From the NCBI GenBank assembly GCA_016191895.1, contig JACPVD010000115.1:1-9304 (forward strand): 9,304 nucleotides of DNA, in the 5' to 3' direction. Position numbers and translations under genes: made by a program. The notes below the pieces were generated by a model. That model saw only the letters and a list, made by a program, of their open reading frames with translations, did not search any database and was not told where the DNA came from. This stretch comes from Chloroflexota bacterium (GTDB lineage Bacteria; Chloroflexota; Anaerolineae; Anaerolineales; Villigracilaceae). Below are positions 5,406-9,304 of the stretch, piece by piece; position 1 is the first letter of the stretch, and each line of letters opens with the position of its first letter.

Positions 5406-5479
5406 TTTTTTCTCCTTTATGTAAAGATACGCGATATGCGCTGAAAAGTCGCGTGGCAAGCCTTCATTTCTCTTCGGGG

Positions 5480-5485
5480 TATAAT
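5480..5485 (+). promoter_or_regulatory. -10 box (TATAAT) for the SGNH lipoprotein gene
   Basis: A perfect TATAAT lies in the divergent region between the PspC-domain gene and the SGNH gene. It predicts transcription from about 5492, giving a 27-base leader to the small ORF at 5519 and about 98 bases to the lipoprotein start. No good -35 is visible 16-18 bases upstream. Confidence 0.5.
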
Positions 5486-5518
5486 GCCACTCTTACACCG
5501 GCAGCAGGAAGAGAAAAA

Positions 5519-5593
5519 ATGAACCCGCCTATTTACGGAAACGCGGAACCGACAACCCCGCGCCTTCACGCCAGCAATTGGGGAAACCGATGA
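5519..5593 (+). CDS. Possible 24-residue leader peptide coupled to the SGNH gene
   Basis: ATG 5519 follows AGGA (5506-5509) by 9 bases in a purine-rich run and opens a 24-codon frame. The peptide starts MNPPIYGNAEPTTPRL and ends SNWGNR. Its TGA (5591-5593) overlaps the lipoprotein ATG at 5590 as ATGA, the usual sign of translational coupling. Its ribosome site is better than that of the downstream gene. There is no recognisable domain and no run of a single amino acid as in classical attenuators. It could be a real leader peptide or a chance ORF. Confidence 0.4.
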   Translation: MNPPIYGNAEPTTPRLHASNWGNR

Positions 5594-6492
5594 GAAAATT
5601 TAGAACATCCCGCGCTCTGTTTTTAAGTTTGCTATTTCTAACAACCGCCTGCCGTCAGGAGATTACCGCGGACGGAGCGCTTCCCCCTGTGACCTCTGTG
5701 GTCGTTTCCACGCCGGCGCCCGCGATCACCCCGGTTCTTGCCACGCCTCTGCCTTCCGCCACCCCAACCTTTGCCTTTGCCTCGCCGCAAGCCCTCCCAG
5801 CCGGACCCATCTACATCATCACCATCGGCGACGACCTGACACGGGGCGACGGCGACGAGACCGGGCGCGGCTACCCTGGGCGGCTTCTCGAACTCGTCAG
5901 CCAGATTCGACCCGGTTCGACCGTCATCAGTTTTGGTCAAACCGGCTGGACGTCTGACGACGTGATCCTCGGCGCCGCGAATTTTTCAGGGCAGTTGGAC
6001 CGCGCCGTTACCGAAGTCCGTTCCGCTTCGGCGCAGGGACGCCCATCCGTGGCTCTGGTCTGGATCGGCGGGAACGACCTGTGGGAACTCTACGCTGGCG
6101 ATGGCGAAGTGACCCCCGGGCAGGAGGAACTTGACCTTGCGCGTTACTCCGAAAATATATCTTTGACCATTTCTGAATTACGCAAAGCCGGGGCGGAGGT
6201 GATCGTCGCCAGGTTGGACGACCAGTCCAAACGTCCAGCAAGGAACCGCGGCGAACTTTATCCCTCCATCACCGCCGCGGAATTGGAAAGCATGTCGCTT
6301 CAGGCGGAAAAATATAACGAAGAGATCGTGAAGTGGTCTGCGAAATACGGCGCGTTGACGGTGGATTTTTGGGGCGGTGAAATTTTTACCAGCGCCGCCA
6401 CCCTCTCTTCCGACGGGATGCACCCCAATGCGGCGGGCTACGAAGTGATCACCCAGTTATGGTACAAGGCTCTCATCCCCATCCTGCCCTGA
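5590..6492 (+). CDS. SGNH/GDSL-fold lipoprotein with Asp at the nucleophile position
   Basis: The 300-residue protein has a lipoprotein signal (basic MRKFRTSR, hydrophobic core, LTTAC with Cys21), a Thr/Pro/Ala linker (about 30-70), then an SGNH hydrolase domain. Block I is ITIGDDLTRGDGD (77-89), block II SFGQTGW (114-120), block III GGND (160-163) and block V DGMHPN (275-280, Asp275/His278). Blocks II, III and V keep the oxyanion Gly and Asn and the Asp-His pair. The block I serine of GDSL is Asp82 (codon GAC), so normal serine-ester hydrolysis looks unlikely; it may be a binding protein, use other chemistry, or be non-functional. Members cleave esters of lipids or glycans. The ATG at 5590 overlaps the leader ORF stop and has GGGGAA 5 bases upstream; a TTG at 5578 has no ribosome site. 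The lipid anchor would place it on the outer face of the membrane. Confidence 0.85.
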   Translation: MRKFRTSRALFLSLLFLTTACRQEITADGALPPVTSVVVSTPAPAITPVLATPLPSATPTFAFASPQALPAGPIYIITIGDDLTRGDGDETGRGYPGRLLELVSQIRPGSTVISFGQTGWTSDDVILGAANFSGQLDRAVTEVRSASAQGRPSVALVWIGGNDLWELYAGDGEVTPGQEELDLARYSENISLTISELRKAGAEVIVARLDDQSKRPARNRGELYPSITAAELESMSLQAEKYNEEIVKWSAKYGALTVDFWGGEIFTSAATLSSDGMHPNAAGYEVITQLWYKALIPILP

Positions 6493-6517
6493 CGCGCGTC
6501 CAAAGTAACTGAAATAA

Positions 6518-6575
6518 ACCGTCCCGAAGTTTGCCATCCAACGCTCAAATTACCCAGCAAAACCTTCGGGGCGGT
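6518..6575. terminator. Hairpin between the convergent SGNH and cyclophilin genes
   Basis: ACCGTCCCGAAG (6518-6529) pairs with CTTCGGGGCGGT (6564-6575) over 12 bp with one G-U wobble as plus-strand RNA. The stem continues through TTT and GC (6530-6534) against GC and AAA (6557-6562) with small bulges, leaving a loop of about 22 bases. It lies 26 bases after the SGNH stop and before the cyclophilin stop at 6650. No clean T run follows, so it is a probable 3'-end structure rather than a textbook terminator. Confidence 0.5.
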
Positions 6576-6649
6576 CTCCACAAGTTGTTTCCGATAACGT
6601 CTAATTTGAACCGGAGGACGCCGCCTTGGGCATAATTTTCAGATCGGTT

Positions 6650-7366
6650 CTAATTTCTTTGAATACTGATCTGTTCGATGATATCTCCCTGAAAGGACGG
6701 GTTTGCATCCGGGTCGCGTAATGTGATTTCGGATACCACATCCATGCCTTGCAGCACCTTGCCGAAGATCGTAAATCCGCCGTCCAGCCAGGGCGCTGGC
6801 ACGAAGGTGATGAAGAACTGGCTGCCGTTCGTATCGGGTCCCGCGTTTGCCATGGCGAGTACGCCGGGCTTGCTGAAGGTCAGGTCGCTGTATTCGTTGA
6901 TGAATTCATACCCGGGTCCACCCATGCCGGTTCCGGTTGGGTCGCCGGCCTGCGCCCTGAATTCGGGCAGTACGCGGTGGAAGGTTGTGCCGTCGTAGAA
7001 TCCCTTGCAAGCGAGAAAGACAAAATTGTTGACCGTGATCGGCGCCTGATCGTCGTACAGTTCGATAAATATCTCCCCGCCTTTTGCCATGCGGATCGTC
7101 GCTGTGTAACGCGCCAGGGTATCGATCACTACCTCGGGCGGAGCCGGATATTGAGCCGCCGCAGGAATATCGCTGAACGGTTCGCAAGCATATTCAGACG
7201 CATCATACGGAAGCCCGGGGGTTAGTCCGGTCTCGACGATGGCGGGCGGTTCCGCTTCTGTTGCAGGCGGCGCTTCAGTCCCCCCGCCCAATGCCTGACA
7301 GGCCAGGGAACTTAAAATAAAAAATGCGACCCAAAATGGGATTTGCCTAAACGGGTTTTTCATCAT
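6650..7366 (-). CDS. Lipoprotein cyclophilin-type peptidyl-prolyl isomerase
   Basis: The 238-residue protein begins with a lipoprotein-type signal ending SSLAC (Cys23) and a Pro/Glu/Ala-rich linker to about residue 75. A cyclophilin domain (about 85-238) follows: FIELYDDQAPITVNNF, FYDGTTFHRVLPEF (catalytic-site Arg131), AQAGDPTGTGMGGPGY, GVLAMANAGPDTNGSQFFITF and APWLDGGFTIFGKV. These are the active-site segments of bacterial cyclophilins, which catalyse cis-trans isomerisation of peptidyl-proline bonds. The Trp of WLD is kept, while the usual His after WLDG(K) is Phe198, as in many bacterial members. The lipobox is slightly atypical (Leu at -2). It probably folds exported proteins at the outer face of the membrane. 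The ATG at 7364-7366 has GGAG 6 bases upstream; a second ATG follows at once. The methyltransferase gene lies 146 bases upstream on the same strand, separated by a dispersed repeat, so it probably has its own promoter. Confidence 0.9.
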   Translation of the reverse strand: MMKNPFRQIPFWVAFFILSSLACQALGGGTEAPPATEAEPPAIVETGLTPGLPYDASEYACEPFSDIPAAAQYPAPPEVVIDTLARYTATIRMAKGGEIFIELYDDQAPITVNNFVFLACKGFYDGTTFHRVLPEFRAQAGDPTGTGMGGPGYEFINEYSDLTFSKPGVLAMANAGPDTNGSQFFITFVPAPWLDGGFTIFGKVLQGMDVVSEITLRDPDANPSFQGDIIEQISIQRN

Positions 7367-7397
7367 AGTTATCTCCGGTTTTAAAGGTTTCTCAAGA

Positions 7398-7417
7398 TTC
7401 TCTGTGTGCTCTGTGGC
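7398..7417. repeat. CTCTGTG dispersed repeat upstream of the cyclophilin gene
   Basis: TTCTCTGTGTGCTCTGTGGC carries CTCTGTG twice (7400-7406, 7409-7415) and resembles the right arm of the inverted repeat near 3055-3074. It lies 32 bases upstream of the cyclophilin start, so on the minus strand it falls in the promoter or leader zone. No promoter boxes stand out around it. Confidence 0.5.
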
Positions 7418-7512
7418 AAAAAAGATTTAAGAAACAGTCTCTAAGAAAAACGTCCCAAAGGTCTGCGCGAAAAAACCTCGGGGGCGCGGCAGTTGGTGTT
7501 TGGGGCGAAATT

Positions 7513-8142
7513 TTATACCAGTGCGAACGCCGCCACGCTGAATGCAATGGCGACATTCAGGGATCGTTTTTGTCCGCGCATGGGGATCGCCAGCATTTCA
7601 TCAGACAGCGTCAACAGGTCCGGGTCCACGCCGGTTACTTCGCTGCCGAGGATCAGAACGGTTTTTTCCACGGCGTTATGTTTGCGCCGCCGAATATCTT
7701 TTGCGCCTTCGCCTTCCTCCAGCGCGACCACCCGCCAGCCTTCGCGTTTCAACCCTGAAACCAGATTCACCGCGTCCTTGTGATGCGACCACGGAAGCGT
7801 TTCCTCCGCGCCGAGCGAGGTCTTCGTCACCGCTTCATTTTCCGGGGTGGGGGTGATGCCGCAAAGATAAACATGGTCAAAGCCGAAACCGTCGGCGCTG
7901 CGAAGGATCGAGCCGACATTCCACGCCGACCGGATATTATCCAGCAAAACGGCATGGAATCCATTTTTTTTCATCGCGGGCTTTTCATTCATACGCCCTT
8001 CATCGCCGACCGTTTTACTCGCCGCAACCCGCGTCCCGCCCAAACAATGCGGGCATCGCTCGCCGAAGGCGTGTCCCTTTTGCATGGGGTAGCGCAGCCC
8101 GCAACTTTGACATACCCGAACCTCAAAGATCAAATCGCTCAT
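7513..8142 (-). CDS. SpoU/TrmH-family RNA 2'-O-methyltransferase with N-terminal zinc ribbon
   Basis: The 209-residue protein has two parts. Residues 11-33 form a zinc ribbon (C11-x2-C14, C30-x2-C33), and residues 60-209 form a SpoU-class SPOUT domain. SpoU motif 1 is NIRSAWNVGSILRSADGFG (69-87, with the conserved Asn and Arg81), motif 2 is LILGSEVTGV (163-172) and motif 3 is IPMRGQKRSLNVAIAFSV (186-203). This class transfers methyl from S-adenosylmethionine to a ribose 2'-OH of tRNA or rRNA and forms a trefoil knot in the C-terminal part. The target nucleoside cannot be told from sequence. The zinc ribbon probably helps RNA binding. The ATG at 8140-8142 has no ribosome site; a TATAAT ends only 8 bases upstream, so the mRNA is probably leaderless. 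The RluE-type gene diverges 17 bp away, so two rRNA/tRNA modification genes share one control region. Confidence 0.9.
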   Translation of the reverse strand: MSDLIFEVRVCQSCGLRYPMQKGHAFGERCPHCLGGTRVAASKTVGDEGRMNEKPAMKKNGFHAVLLDNIRSAWNVGSILRSADGFGFDHVYLCGITPTPENEAVTKTSLGAEETLPWSHHKDAVNLVSGLKREGWRVVALEEGEGAKDIRRRKHNAVEKTVLILGSEVTGVDPDLLTLSDEMLAIPMRGQKRSLNVAIAFSVAAFALV

Positions 8143-8179
8143 CGGGTATGATTATACCCATGCGTTACCTTCTCTTCAA
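8107..8179. promoter_or_regulatory. Divergent promoter region between the two RNA-modification genes
   Basis: On the minus strand TTGAAG (plus 8174-8179), a 17-base spacer and a perfect TATAAT (plus 8151-8156) place transcription start at or within two bases of the methyltransferase ATG (8142). On the plus strand TATGAT (8147-8152) overlaps this and ends 7 bases before the synthase ATG (8160). An alternative is TTGACA (8107-8112), 17 bases, TCAAAT (8130-8135), giving a leader of about 18 bases. The center is a perfect palindrome, GGGTAT-gatt-ATACCC (8144-8159), filling almost the whole gap between start codons. Confidence 0.55.
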
Positions 8180-8714
8180 TAAACCCTACGGCGTCCTTTC
8201 ACAGTTTACCGATGAAGGCACGGGGCATCCCACATTGAAGGACTACATCAGCATCCCAAACGTCTACGCCGCCGGGCGGCTCGACCGCGACAGCGAAGGC
8301 TTGCTTTTGCTCACCGACGACGGCGCGTTGATCAAACGCCTCACCGACCCGCGGCATCATATCGAAAAAACCTATCTTGTGATGGTGGAGGGCAACCCGA
8401 CCCAGGAGAAGTTGACTCAACTCTCGGACGGAGTCCAACTCAAGGATCATTTCACCCGCCCCGCCTCCTTCCGCCTCATTCCCACCCCGGGCCTGCCAGC
8501 CAGACCCAAACCTGTCACCCCGCATGGAGCGACTCACTGGCTCGAAGCCAAATTACGCGAAGGCAAAAAACGCCAGATCCGCCACATGACCGCGGCGGTT
8601 GGCTTGTTCACCCTGCGGATATTTCGCGTTGCAATCGGCGATTTGACGCTTGAAAACCTGTCCGTTGGCGAATGGCGCGACCTCACCCGCGACGAGACCG
8701 CCCTCTTGCGCTGA
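8160..8714 (+). CDS. rluE: RluE-type 23S rRNA pseudouridine synthase
   Basis: The 184-residue protein is an RsuA/RluB/E/F-family pseudouridine synthase without an S4 domain. It begins MRYLLFNKPYGVLSQF, carries the catalytic GRLDRDSEGLLLLT (39-52, Asp42), then HHIEKTYLV (66-74), and the RluE-like WLEAKLREGKKRQIRHMTAAVG (127-148). Asp42 is the residue that attacks the uridine base. The family converts U to pseudouridine in ribosomal RNA; E. coli RluE acts at U2457 of 23S rRNA, and the same target is likely here but not proven. It is a little shorter than the E. coli protein because it lacks an N-terminal extension. I chose ATG 8160 because the family motif begins there; an in-frame ATG at 8148 lies inside the palindrome. 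No ribosome site is present, so it may be leaderless. It converges with the MTHFR gene, with 19 bases between stops. Confidence 0.88.
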   Translation: MRYLLFNKPYGVLSQFTDEGTGHPTLKDYISIPNVYAAGRLDRDSEGLLLLTDDGALIKRLTDPRHHIEKTYLVMVEGNPTQEKLTQLSDGVQLKDHFTRPASFRLIPTPGLPARPKPVTPHGATHWLEAKLREGKKRQIRHMTAAVGLFTLRIFRVAIGDLTLENLSVGEWRDLTRDETALLR

Positions 8715-8720
8715 CCTTGA

Positions 8721-8740
8721 CCCTTCGATAAACTCAGGGC
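8721..8740. repeat. PEPVEG-type dispersed repeat, copy 3, covering the MTHFR stop
   Basis: CCCTTCGATAAACTCAGGGC is a form of the repeat GCCCTGAGTTTGTCGAAGGG read on the other strand; one frame reads PEFIEG. It fills the gap between convergent genes and extends into the MTHFR coding end, so the TGA of CCCTGA (plus 8734-8736) is the gene's stop codon. Confidence 0.65.
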
Positions 8741-9304
8741 AGTCCCTTTTTCCCCAGCCCCGCCTCAGTGACAATTCGCGGCACGCTCTCCTCCCAGCCC
8801 ACCGCCATAATGTGGATTCCGCTCACACCCTGTTTGGGTTTTATCTTCTCCACCAGTTCAAGCGCGATCTGAAGCCCCTCCTCCTGCTCGTTTCCCTTTT
8901 CCTTTGCGGCTTCCATGCGCTTCAAGACCTTCTCCGGCACGAACACGCCGGGGATTTTTTTCGCCATGTATGCGGCGGTCTTGTAATTCTTCAGCGGCGT
9001 GATGCCGATCAGGATGTAAACCTTGTCGAGAATATCGCGCCTGGTAATTTCATTCAACCATTCATCCAGCGCGTCCGCGTCGAAGACCACATTGGTCTGG
9101 AAGAATTGCGCCCCCGCGTTCACCTTCTTCTGCTCGCGCAGCGCCTGAAACTTCATATTCGACGCGAACGGTGAAGCCGCCGCCCCAAGGAAATACCTCG
9201 GCGGAAATTTGATCTCGCGCCCATCCAGGTATTTTCCCTCGTCGCGCATCCGGCGCAGAACCCACAGCATTTGTATCCCGTCGAGGTCTACGATATCCAG
9301 CCGC
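8734..9304 (-). CDS. metF: Methylenetetrahydrofolate reductase, C-terminal part (cut by window edge)
   Basis: About 189 C-terminal residues are visible; the gene continues past the right edge. Reading in from the edge: DIVDLDGIQMLWVLRRMRDEG, then KFPPRYFLGAAASPF, a helix with REQKKVNAGAQFFQTNVVFD, VYILIGITPLKNYKTAAYM, then IPGVFVPEKVLKRM, EEGLQIALELVEKI and GVSGIHIMAVGWEESVPRI. These are ordered strands and helices of the MTHFR TIM barrel, in the style of MetF domains found in YitJ-like and acetogen-type proteins. The enzyme reduces 5,10-methylene-THF to 5-methyl-THF with FAD, feeding methionine synthesis or, in some anaerobes, the Wood-Ljungdahl pathway; which one is not shown here. A full MetF is near 290-300 residues, so roughly a third is missing. 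An in-frame ATG at 9270 is internal. The last codons KKGLP and the stop fall in or beside a dispersed repeat. Confidence 0.88.
   Translation of the reverse strand, partial: RLDIVDLDGIQMLWVLRRMRDEGKYLDGREIKFPPRYFLGAAASPFASNMKFQALREQKKVNAGAQFFQTNVVFDADALDEWLNEITRRDILDKVYILIGITPLKNYKTAAYMAKKIPGVFVPEKVLKRMEAAKEKGNEQEEGLQIALELVEKIKPKQGVSGIHIMAVGWEESVPRIVTEAGLGKKGLP

Noticed and set aside
5406..5459. N-terminal extension of the PspC-domain protein
   Set aside because: There is no ribosome site at 5459, while the ATG at 5405 has AAGGAG at ideal spacing and gives the usual domain start.
5684..5703. CTGTG..CTCTGTGG-like sequence inside the SGNH gene, possible in-gene copy of the dispersed repeat
   Set aside because: It is short, in frame, and codes for ordinary linker residues (PPVTSVVV), so chance similarity is enough.

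Overview
The window looks like chromosomal DNA of an uncultured-type Chloroflexota bacterium, most likely class Anaerolineae. This is inference from three things: Thr/Pro/Ala-rich tails and linkers on exported proteins, a moderately GC-rich housekeeping set (CarD-like factor, PspC protein, lipoprotein cyclophilin, SpoU methylase with a zinc ribbon, MTHFR), and many short dispersed palindromic repeats, including the kind whose translation reads PEPVEG/PEFIEG. No rRNA, tRNA, CRISPR array or phage gene was seen. There are ten well-supported protein genes, one of them cut by the right edge, plus two possible leader ORFs.

Layout. Positions 1-194 hold a nested hairpin and no convincing gene. Positions 195-2908 carry a two-gene minus-strand operon: a membrane-anchored helix-hairpin-helix coiled-coil protein, then a GT-C-like polytopic membrane protein. 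Positions 2909-3395 are repeat-rich and non-coding. They end in a TATAAT box and a strong intrinsic terminator placed in the leader of a CarD-like gene (3396-3884, +). Positions 3885-4198 contain a 124-bp MITE-like element with 11-bp terminal inverted repeats and a perfect 8-bp target duplication. A YgjV-like/GNAT fusion follows (4199-4846, +). It converges on two small minus-strand membrane proteins, the upstream one a PspC protein (5405-4961), across a 14-bp perfect inverted repeat. A divergent intergenic region then leads to an SGNH-fold lipoprotein (5590-6492, +), preceded by a 24-codon ORF that overlaps its start. This converges on a cyclophilin lipoprotein (7366-6650, -) across another hairpin. 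A SpoU-class RNA methyltransferase (8142-7513, -) and an RluE-type pseudouridine synthase (8160-8714, +) are divergent, with only 17 bp between their start codons. The right edge has the C-terminal part of a methylenetetrahydrofolate reductase (minus), whose stop codon lies inside a dispersed repeat.

Function. No single pathway links the window. Themes are RNA modification (methylase plus pseudouridine synthase from one shared promoter region), envelope proteins (two lipoproteins, a GT-C-like protein, small membrane proteins, the anchored HhH protein), transcription control (CarD-like) and one-carbon metabolism (MTHFR). The best candidates for something undescribed are the MITE and its decayed relative, a possible attenuator in the CarD leader, the SGNH protein with Asp in the nucleophile position, and the divergent leaderless start arrangement.
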